Source: JAJFTV01 sp036825755
GTDB lineage: Bacteria > Chloroflexota > Anaerolineae > Anaerolineales > Anaerolineaceae
Assembly (NCBI GenBank): GCA_036825755.1
Contig: DAISXR010000091.1
Span: forward strand, 1 to 13,336
DNA: 13,336 nt
Reading direction: 5' to 3'
The position numbers and the translations under genes are program-made. Positions 6,670-13,336 of the stretch are shown here, one piece after another. Position 1 is the stretch's first letter; every line of letters begins with the position of its first letter. The notes beneath the pieces are model-generated. The model did no database searches and was not told the DNA's origin. It saw nothing but the letters and a program-made list of their open reading frames with translations.

Positions 6670-7578
6670 TTAACTATAAGCCTCGTACGCAGCCAGGGCA
6701 ATTTCACCCATCGCGGTTTCCAGTTCAAACACCGATTGACGGGCCAGTTTCGCGTCCTGCAGCGGTTCCTTCAGAGCAAATTCGCTGAGGATCACGTGGG
6801 AATTATCGTTTACATAAATAATGCCGGCATCGTTCCGGGTGGCTCCAATGGTGCCTGTTTTATGCGCTACTAAAGTGCCGTTAGGCAGGAAGCGAGGAAT
6901 CCGGTCATTCAACTGCTGGTGGAAGAGAACATCCAGCGCGTAATCGCTCCACTGGCGGTTGGGTGCTTTTCCGTCATAGATGAGCTGGAGCAGATTGGTC
7001 ATGTCGATAGGGGTGCTGACATTATTTTCAGGAGAGAGTGCAGTAATGCGGCCGGTGCGGGGACCTTCGAACTCATCCATTTTCTCACGCATCAGGCGGT
7101 GCAGTTCTTTGATGTCTTTGTTGGGATTGGTATCCGGCATGATCTCAGCGAACAATTCGCGGATGTTCATGGTGATGTGGATATCTTTCAAGCCCAATGA
7201 ACGCATCCGGTTGACGATATTCTCTTTCCCAAGCCGGTTGATCAGGATGTCGGTGGCGGTGTTATCAGAAATGATGATCATGAACATCATCAAATCGCGC
7301 ACGGTGGGGGTCAAACCCTCTTCGAAGAACACCAGCACGCCGCTCGGGAAATTTTTGTCCGAATTGAGCAGAGTCCAACGATCAGACGGTTTGATCTGTC
7401 CTTCAGCCAAGCGATAACACATTTCAACCAGTACGGGGATTTTGACTACACTGGCCAGAGGAAAATACTGGTCCGCATTGACCAATACCTCTTCACCACT
7501 TTCAATATGACGAAGAGCAATCCCAAATTTTGCGCCGCTTTTATCAATAATTGAGTGAATTCTTTGTTCCAGATTCAT
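6670..7578 (-). CDS. Class A beta-lactamase-like serine hydrolase
   Basis: This penicillin-recognising serine hydrolase of the class A beta-lactamase fold is 302 residues long. The catalytic motifs are Ser43-Val-Val-Lys46 (PLASVVKIP), Ser104-Asp-Asn106 (IISDNTATD) and Lys240-Thr-Gly242 (AHKTGTIG), with normal order and spacing. No signal peptide is visible, since the first motif lies only 43 residues from the start, so a cytoplasmic location is likely. A class A enzyme needs Glu166 in an E-x-x-L-N omega loop about a dozen residues before T-T-P. Here the segment before Ser188-Thr-Pro190 reads SPENNVSTP and has no such motif, so a D-peptidase or esterase activity is more plausible than true beta-lactamase. 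AAGGGA (7585-7590 on this strand) is an acceptable ribosome binding site. It is 113 bases upstream of the binding-protein gene and possibly co-transcribed with it. Confidence 0.85.
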   Translation of the reverse strand: MNLEQRIHSIIDKSGAKFGIALRHIESGEEVLVNADQYFPLASVVKIPVLVEMCYRLAEGQIKPSDRWTLLNSDKNFPSGVLVFFEEGLTPTVRDLMMFMIIISDNTATDILINRLGKENIVNRMRSLGLKDIHITMNIRELFAEIMPDTNPNKDIKELHRLMREKMDEFEGPRTGRITALSPENNVSTPIDMTNLLQLIYDGKAPNRQWSDYALDVLFHQQLNDRIPRFLPNGTLVAHKTGTIGATRNDAGIIYVNDNSHVILSEFALKEPLQDAKLARQSVFELETAMGEIALAAYEAYS

Positions 7579-7850
7579 ACAGGTTCCCTTCCATGCCGAT
7601 AGTATTGTAGAACGCTAAAGTGAAGCCAGAAAAATCGATGAATTTGGGTTGTTGTGAAATCGTTTACAGAACGTGCAGACGTAGTAAATTTACCATGAAT
7701 CGGGAGAAATGCCAACCTTGAATTTAATATTGAATTTTTCCCTGCAAGAAATCTCGTTGAAGGTTGTTTTTCGTCTTTAAATGAAGAGAACGTGTATTAT
7801 ACTTTTCATCATCTCAATATCCATAATCTTGATAAATACAGGTGATTACT
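7579..7850. other. Divergent intergenic region, AT-rich
   Basis: This 272-base gap separates the leftward class A-like hydrolase gene from the rightward alcohol dehydrogenase gene, so it must hold promoters for both. Candidate -10 boxes are TACAAT on the minus strand (7604-7609) and TATTAT or TATACT on the plus strand (7795-7803). None has a convincing -35 partner. An 8-base direct repeat TTGAATTT occurs twice at about 7718-7737. No gene or RNA was recognised. Confidence 0.5.
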
Positions 7851-8897
7851 ATGCGCGCAGCAATCTATGATCAGTTCCAAAAGCCGATTTCCGTGCAAAA
7901 CGTTCCTGACCCTGAACCCAGCGAAGACGGCGTGGTGTTGCAGGTGATGGCAACCGGGTTGTGTCGTTCTGATTGGCACGGCTGGATGGGTCACGATTCT
8001 GATATCCATCTGCCGCACGTTCCGGGGCACGAACTGGCCGGAATTATCTCTGCCACCGGTAAAAAGGTGACTCGCTGGAAGGTGGGCGACCGGGTAACCC
8101 TGCCGTTTGTATGTGGCTGCGGTGTTTGCCCGCAGTGCATCTCGGGCAACCAGCAGGTCTGTGATCATCAGTTCCAGCCGGGCTTTACGCATTGGGGTTC
8201 TTTTGCCGAATACACTGCCATCCACTACGCCGATACTAATCTGGTCAGGCTGCCGGAATCCATCGATTTCACGACCGCCGCCAGCCTGGGCTGCCGGTTT
8301 GTCACCTCTTTTCGGGCAGTGGTGGATCAGGGGAAAGTGAAAGCCGGTGAATGGATGGCTGTTCACGGCTGCGGCGGGGTCGGTCTTTCGGCCATCATGA
8401 TCGCAGCGGCGGCCGGCGCCAATGTGATTGCAGTGGATATCGGCGAGAATAAATTGCAGCTTGCCCGTGAGCTGGGCGCCGGTTGGACGGTGAACGCTCG
8501 CGTGAATTCGGATGTCCCGGCTGCCATCAAAGAAATCAGCCAGGGCGGCGCGCATGTGTCGATTGACGCGCTGGGCAGTCTGACCACCTGTTTCAACTCC
8601 ATCGCCTGTTTGCGTAAACGCGGGCGTCATGTTCAGGTGGGGCTGATGACGGCCGATGAACACCATCCCCCCATCCCAATGGATAAAGTGGTGGCCCACG
8701 AGCTGGAAATCTACGGTTCGCATGGCATCCAGGCCTACCGCTATCCCGCCCTGATCGAGATGATAGAGAGCGGAAAGTTGCACCCCGAAAAGATGGTGAA
8801 ACGCACTGTCAGTCTGGACGAGGCGGCGGTTGAACTCACCCTCATGGACAAATTTGCCGGAACCGGCGTGACGGTAATCACGCGCTTTTCGGCCTGA
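7851..8897 (+). CDS. Zinc-dependent alcohol dehydrogenase, NAD type
   Basis: This cytoplasmic medium-chain dehydrogenase/reductase would interconvert an alcohol and an aldehyde or ketone with a nicotinamide cofactor. It has 348 residues from ATG 7851. That start is preferred over the in-frame GTG at 7842 because AGGTGA (7840-7845) stands 5 bases before the ATG and overlaps the GTG. Catalytic zinc ligands are visible as Cys38, His60-Glu61 (in PGHELAG) and Cys148. The structural zinc set is Cys90, Cys93, Cys96 and Cys104 with canonical spacing. The Rossmann glycines are GCGGVG (173-178), and Asp196 at the end of the second strand favours NAD over NADP. The gene stands alone between the divergent region and its own terminator. 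The substrate cannot be assigned from sequence. Confidence 0.92.
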   Translation: MRAAIYDQFQKPISVQNVPDPEPSEDGVVLQVMATGLCRSDWHGWMGHDSDIHLPHVPGHELAGIISATGKKVTRWKVGDRVTLPFVCGCGVCPQCISGNQQVCDHQFQPGFTHWGSFAEYTAIHYADTNLVRLPESIDFTTAASLGCRFVTSFRAVVDQGKVKAGEWMAVHGCGGVGLSAIMIAAAAGANVIAVDIGENKLQLARELGAGWTVNARVNSDVPAAIKEISQGGAHVSIDALGSLTTCFNSIACLRKRGRHVQVGLMTADEHHPPIPMDKVVAHELEIYGSHGIQAYRYPALIEMIESGKLHPEKMVKRTVSLDEAAVELTLMDKFAGTGVTVITRFSA

Positions 8898-8920
8898 TTT
8901 TTCGGCTCACGCAATAAAAA

Positions 8921-8965
8921 ATCCATGCCCGCAAAAATGACGAAGTTGCGGGCATGGATATTTTT
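8921..8965 (+). terminator. Rho-independent terminator after alcohol dehydrogenase
   Basis: A perfect 14-bp inverted repeat (ATCCATGCCCGCAA at 8921-8934, its complement at 8946-8959) with an 11-base loop is followed by A and five T (8961-8965). Five A precede the left arm, so it could also work on the other strand. It starts 23 bases after the dehydrogenase stop codon. Confidence 0.9.
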
Positions 8966-8999
8966 GTTTGAAGGCGAGGTTTTCTGCATAGAGGCCCCC

Positions 9000-9029
9000 G
9001 CTGACAGGGGCCCTGCTGACAGGGCTCCT
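9000..9029 (+). repeat. Two tandem 15-base repeats upstream of -35 box
   Basis: The unit GCTGACAGGGGCCCT (9000-9014) is followed directly by GCTGACAGGGCTCCT (9015-9029), with thirteen of fifteen bases shared and the first ten identical. The pair ends at the first base of the -35 box of the TPR gene, at about -65 to -36 from the predicted start of transcription, a typical place for an activator. The first copy also holds the palindrome CAGGG-G-CCCTG (9005-9015). A binding role is inferred. Confidence 0.6.
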
Positions 9030-9057
9030 TGACGTTCTCCCCAACCTAATGTAATAT
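9029..9057 (+). promoter_or_regulatory. Probable promoter of the TPR gene pair
   Basis: TTGACG (9029-9034, five of six to consensus) and TAATAT (9052-9057, four of six) are 17 bases apart. Seven bases separate the -10 box from the ATG at 9065, so the transcript would begin at or beside the start codon, the same layout as the GNAT promoter. Confidence 0.55.
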
Positions 9058-9064
9058 GACGTAG

Positions 9065-10336
9065 ATGTACCTGAAGGGCAGTAAATGGTCAATGTTAAAA
9101 AAGCGTCGCCGTGCCAATCCTTGGCGGGTGATGACGCTTCTATTACTGGTTGGAGCAGCAGTGTACGTAAACCAGATCATCGTTCCGGCCACCCCGCCCC
9201 TTTTTGTTCCCACCCCAACGGCTACACGCTCACCTGAGTCTTTTGTGGCGGATGCGGAAGCTATGCTGGCTGATGGAAAAATTGCTCCCGCTATTGACGC
9301 GTATTATGAAGCCATCCGCGCCGATCCACGCAACGCCTCCAACTACATCGTCCTGTCACGCCTGTTGATCTACAACGCCAGGTATGATGAAGCCATTGAG
9401 AATGCGGCCAACGCCCTGCTGATCAATCCCAATAACTCCATGGCTCTGGCGCTGCAGGGGTGGGCAATGGGCTTCAATGGCGAGTATTTTGATGCAGCCT
9501 CCACGCTGAAAAAAGCCATTTCGGCGGATCCCAATAACTACGCGGCATTCGCTTACCTGGCCGAAGTGTATGCGCTGCAGATTCAAGCCGGCGAAGATGA
9601 ACTGAGCACGCTCGATTATGCAGTGGAAGCTTCGCGGACAGCTCAAACTCTCAATCCCAATGCCCTCGAAACCCTGCGCTCCCGCGGAGTGATCCTGGAA
9701 CTAACCGGTAATTATGAAGAAGCAGCCGTTCAATTTGAAGCAGCTGTGAATCAAAATCCAAACATCGCCGATCTTCATCTGGCGCTGGGAAGGAATTATC
9801 GCTATCTGACCGAATATGATAAATCGGTAGAAGAGTTCAACCGGGCCAATGCACTCAACCCATCTGACCCGCTGCCTGACCTGTACATCTCGCGGACCTA
9901 CCTGACCGTGGGTGAAATTGCCAAGGCCATTCAGTATGCCGAGCAAGCCCTGAAAGATGATCCCACCGACCCGTTCCTGTACGGTAACCTGGGCAGCATG
10001 TACTATCGGAACGAACAATACAGCGAAGCCATCAAATACTTCCGGATCGGCATTCAGGGTGGGCTGAGTGAAAATGGAGAGGTGGTTGAAGGCCTGCCGC
10101 TTGATGCAGGTCGGGTCTCGGAGTACTATCAGTACTTTGGCCTCTCGCTGGCTCGCAATGCCGAGTGCGGCGATGCCATTCAGATTGCCCAGATCCTGAA
10201 AGAAGGGCAAAAAGACGACGAATACGCGGTTTATAACGCCGATGAAATGATCAACATCTGCCAGGGGTTTGTCGACAACCCGCCAACGCCCTCTCCCACC
10301 GTACTCGAGGTTCCCAGTCAGACCCCCACGCCATAA
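9065..10336 (+). CDS. Membrane-anchored TPR protein, first of a paralogous pair
   Basis: The function is not recognised. The 423-residue protein has a basic N-terminus (KKRRR, 12-16), one membrane segment (about 22-40), a Pro/Thr linker with PTPTATR (49-55), and about seven tetratricopeptide repeats from roughly residue 58 to 330. Repeat units show A-x-x-x-Y/F and N-P ends such as ALLINPNN and ALNPSDP. A Pro/Thr/Ser tail (PPTPSPT and onward) closes it. The basic start suggests an N-in topology with the repeats outside the membrane. The only cysteines are Cys368 and Cys399. The start at 9065 rather than ATG 9092 is supported by the downstream paralog, whose first 29 residues align without a gap up to R-V-M-x-L-L-L-L-V. 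TPR domains usually serve as protein-binding scaffolds. No partner is visible. Confidence 0.82.
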   Translation: MYLKGSKWSMLKKRRRANPWRVMTLLLLVGAAVYVNQIIVPATPPLFVPTPTATRSPESFVADAEAMLADGKIAPAIDAYYEAIRADPRNASNYIVLSRLLIYNARYDEAIENAANALLINPNNSMALALQGWAMGFNGEYFDAASTLKKAISADPNNYAAFAYLAEVYALQIQAGEDELSTLDYAVEASRTAQTLNPNALETLRSRGVILELTGNYEEAAVQFEAAVNQNPNIADLHLALGRNYRYLTEYDKSVEEFNRANALNPSDPLPDLYISRTYLTVGEIAKAIQYAEQALKDDPTDPFLYGNLGSMYYRNEQYSEAIKYFRIGIQGGLSENGEVVEGLPLDAGRVSEYYQYFGLSLARNAECGDAIQIAQILKEGQKDDEYAVYNADEMINICQGFVDNPPTPSPTVLEVPSQTPTP

Positions 10337-10347
10337 ATGGGTAAGGC

Positions 10348-11703
10348 ATGAATTTATCCGGAAAACAACTTGAGTTTCGAAAAACCGGCGCACGCTCCAA
10401 TCCGGCACGGGTGATGGTGTTGCTCCTGCTGGTGGTGATCAGCATGTTTGCCATCCGTGCCAAACTGGATCAAAAGATCGTCTCACCGTATGCCCCTACT
10501 CCCACAGCCACGCGTGGTGCTTCATCTTATGTATTGGAAGGGGAGACGCATTTTTCGGCGGGAGATCTCGACAAAGCCATTCAATCCTACATCAATGCCA
10601 TCGCCCTGGATGATCAAAACCATCAGTTATGGTATGAACTGGCGCGTATCCGCACCTACTCATCGCAATTACTCACCACCGATGAGCAGCAGCTTGCCCG
10701 TCTGCAGGAAGCTCTGGAAGCAGTGGATCGAGCGGTTGAACTGGCTCCCGAAGACAGCTCGGCGCACGCCATTCGCGCCTTTGTTCTGGATTGGTTGTCC
10801 AGCTCTTCATTGATCACTAAAGAAGAAGCCGGCGCGTATCTTACCCAGGCTGAACAGGAAGCCGTGCAGGCTTTGCAGTTGGATAACACCAATACACTGG
10901 CGCTGGCCTACTATGCGGAGATCTTAGTCGACCAGCAGAAATGGACGCAGGCCGAGCAGTACATCAACCAGGCCGTGGAACGAAACCCCGACTCGATGGA
11001 TGTGCAGCGCATTGTGGCGTACACCAAAGAATCAATGGGGGATTATCTGGGCGCAATCGAATCCTATCAAAAGGCCGTCGAAATCATGCCCAACCTGACC
11101 TTTCTGTACATCCGCATCGGTCTGAACTACCGCGTGCTGGCCTTAAGAGATTCAGAAAGCTCACCTTACTACCCCATCGCCCTGGAGTATTTTGCCAAAG
11201 CCGCAGCCATTAATGAGGGCCTGGGGGTCAACGACCCCATCCCTTATATTGCCCTGGGAAAAACCTATGCGCAATTAGGTGGTTTCTATGCCGCCTCGTT
11301 GAATATGCTGCATGCGGTTCAAATTGACCCCTACAGCCCGGATGTCTACGGGCAACTGGGCATCGTTTACTTTAAGTCACGCAACTATGAAAGCGCCATC
11401 GAAGCGCTCAAATGCGCCATCCGCGGATGCACCGCCGAAGAAAGCTGCACCGTACGCCAGTGCAACGAGGAGACTGATCCGGAGATTGTGATTACCGGTA
11501 TGCCGCTCACCGATACCACTGAAGTGTATTATTATTCCTATGGTTCTGTGCTGGCGGCCATGCACCGCCCCTATCAGGATTACTGCACCGAAGCGGTGGC
11601 CATTTTGGAGATGGTGCGGATCGCCTTTCCGGAAGATGTGAATGCCCAGGCGATTGTGCAGGATGGCTTCTCAATCTGCGCCTCTTATAATATCTATCCT
11701 TAG
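10348..11703 (+). CDS. Membrane-anchored TPR protein, second of a paralogous pair
   Basis: This 451-residue paralog of the preceding protein starts 11 bases after its stop codon, so the two are very likely co-transcribed. Shared features in the same order are M-x-L-x-G at the start, R-x-N-P-x-R-V-M-x-L-L-L-L-V (to residue 29), one membrane segment (about 22-36), PTPTATR (50-56), tetratricopeptide repeats to about residue 355, and a C-terminal block with G-x-P-L (384-387) and a tyrosine-rich stretch. All six cysteines lie in the last 100 residues: 356, 361, 367, 372, 413 and 444. The last two match the pair in the first protein with the same spacing of 31. The other four are extra and sit in an insertion. 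The ribosome binding site is weak (GGG at 10339-10341). The function is unknown, and the repeats probably lie outside the membrane. Confidence 0.82.
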   Translation: MNLSGKQLEFRKTGARSNPARVMVLLLLVVISMFAIRAKLDQKIVSPYAPTPTATRGASSYVLEGETHFSAGDLDKAIQSYINAIALDDQNHQLWYELARIRTYSSQLLTTDEQQLARLQEALEAVDRAVELAPEDSSAHAIRAFVLDWLSSSSLITKEEAGAYLTQAEQEAVQALQLDNTNTLALAYYAEILVDQQKWTQAEQYINQAVERNPDSMDVQRIVAYTKESMGDYLGAIESYQKAVEIMPNLTFLYIRIGLNYRVLALRDSESSPYYPIALEYFAKAAAINEGLGVNDPIPYIALGKTYAQLGGFYAASLNMLHAVQIDPYSPDVYGQLGIVYFKSRNYESAIEALKCAIRGCTAEESCTVRQCNEETDPEIVITGMPLTDTTEVYYYSYGSVLAAMHRPYQDYCTEAVAILEMVRIAFPEDVNAQAIVQDGFSICASYNIYP

Positions 11704-11757
11704 CCACTTGATCGTCTCGTAAAATATCAGAGAATTATTAGATTCCTGACCTTCCTC

Positions 11758-11786
11758 TTGACTTCTCTTTCAAAGGCAGGTATTAT
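11758..11786 (+). promoter_or_regulatory. Sigma-70-type promoter of groESL
   Basis: The -35 box TTGACT (11758-11763) and -10 box TATTAT (11781-11786) are 17 bases apart, and each matches the consensus at five of six positions. Transcription should begin near 11793, right before the CIRCE operator, leaving a leader of about 69 bases. Confidence 0.88.
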
Positions 11787-11794
11787 TCTGGTTG

Positions 11795-11821
11795 TTAGCA
11801 CTCGGGTTATATGAGTGCTAA
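11795..11821 (+). promoter_or_regulatory. CIRCE operator, HrcA-binding site
   Basis: A perfect CIRCE element: TTAGCACTC (11795-11803), a 9-base spacer, then GAGTGCTAA (11813-11821). It is the known binding site of the heat-shock repressor HrcA. Its place just after the predicted transcription start implies repression of groESL at normal temperature and release on heat shock. No hrcA gene is in the window. Confidence 0.97.
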
Positions 11822-11861
11822 AATGTACAAATTCACAATCTTTCAAGGAGGTTTGATTTCC

Positions 11862-12149
11862 ATGAACTTGAAACCATTAGGAAACCGGGTTGTCGTAGAG
11901 CCCATCGAGCAGGAAGAAGTAACCATTGGCGGTATTGTGCTTCCTGACACCGCAAAAGAAAAACCCCAAAAAGGCAAAGTGCTGTCCATTGGCCCTGGCG
12001 ACCGCGATGAAGACGGCGACCGCATCCCGTTGGATGTGGCAGTGGGCGATGTTGTGTTGTTCGCAAAGTATTCCGGAACCGAAATCAAAATCGACGGCAA
12101 GAAAATCCTGATTCTGCGCGAAAACGATCTGCTCGCAATTGTTCAATAG
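11862..12149 (+). CDS. groS: Co-chaperonin GroES (Hsp10)
   Basis: GroES forms the heptameric lid that caps GroEL in the cytoplasm during ATP-driven protein folding. The 95-residue length is normal. MNLKPLGNRVVVEP opens the first strand, the mobile loop that contacts GroEL contains GGIVLPDTAKEKPQKG (about 24-39), and the C-terminus ends with the typical ILILRENDLLAIVQ. The start at 11862 is fixed by a full AAGGAGGT (11845-11852) 9 bases upstream. An in-frame ATG at 11811 lies inside the CIRCE element and is not used. It is the first gene of the operon, 52 bases before groEL. Confidence 0.97.
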   Translation: MNLKPLGNRVVVEPIEQEEVTIGGIVLPDTAKEKPQKGKVLSIGPGDRDEDGDRIPLDVAVGDVVLFAKYSGTEIKIDGKKILILRENDLLAIVQ

Positions 12150-12201
12150 TTCTCAGTAACACAAAGTAAACCAATCATCCAAAACACCAGGAGTAATAAA
12201 T

Positions 12202-13336
<1,135 letters not shown>

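Noticed and set aside
7638..7721. A 27-codon frame in the divergent intergenic region
   Set aside because: There is no ribosome binding site, no recognisable product and no context. It is likely chance.
7809..8783. A 324-codon open frame on the minus strand opposite the alcohol dehydrogenase
   Set aside because: It is antisense to a gene with complete zinc and cofactor motifs, and its translation is rich in His/Arg/Gln with no recognisable domain.
8993..9012. GC-rich hairpin GGCCCC/GGGGCC as a second terminator
   Set aside because: The stem is only 6 bp with no T-run after it. The tandem repeat explains the sequence better.
11811..11862. Earlier in-frame ATG for groES
   Set aside because: It lies inside the CIRCE operator, while a full Shine-Dalgarno precedes the ATG at 11862, where homology begins.

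Overview
The window looks like a chromosomal segment of moderate GC from a member of the Chloroflexota, most likely of the Anaerolineae type. This is an inference. It rests on an exported binding protein with a long Ala/Thr/Glu/Pro spacer after its lipid-anchor cysteine, membrane-anchored TPR proteins with Pro-Thr linkers (PTPTATR), and a CIRCE-controlled groESL operon. No phage, insertion sequence, CRISPR array, tRNA or rRNA was seen.

Layout. Bases 2-1078 (+) hold the C-terminal three quarters of an aspartate ammonia-lyase that is cut by the window edge. A GNAT acetyltransferase (1139-1618, +) and a class C beta-lactamase-like serine hydrolase (1675-2853, +) follow, probably as one transcript from a strong sigma-70-type promoter that would give a leaderless message. 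A perfect 15-bp bidirectional terminator (2883-2921) separates them from a convergent minus-strand operon. In transcription order that operon is a class A beta-lactamase-like serine hydrolase (7578-6670), a lipoprotein family-5 peptide-binding protein (6556-4820), and DppB-like (4738-3812) and DppC-like (3846-2938) permeases. A strong stem-loop with a GCAA tetraloop sits between the binding protein and the permeases. No ATPase genes accompany the transporter.

After a 272-bp divergent intergenic region comes a zinc-dependent alcohol dehydrogenase (7851-8897, +) with its own terminator. Next is a tandem pair of paralogous TPR proteins (9065-10336 and 10348-11703, +). Each has one N-terminal membrane segment and a C-terminal pair of cysteines exactly 31 residues apart. 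The first also appears to be transcribed as a leaderless message, with two copies of a 15-base repeat just upstream of its -35 box. The window ends with groES (11862-12149) and the first 378 codons of groEL (12202 onward), controlled by a textbook promoter and a perfect CIRCE operator.

How the genes fit together. The central block (two serine hydrolases without signal peptides, a GNAT enzyme and an oligopeptide importer) is compatible with uptake and intracellular processing of peptides, possibly D-amino-acid or cell-wall peptides. That is an inference from gene content only. groESL is the general heat-shock chaperonin. The TPR pair has no assignable function, and its paralogy and shared cysteine spacing are the least explained signals here.
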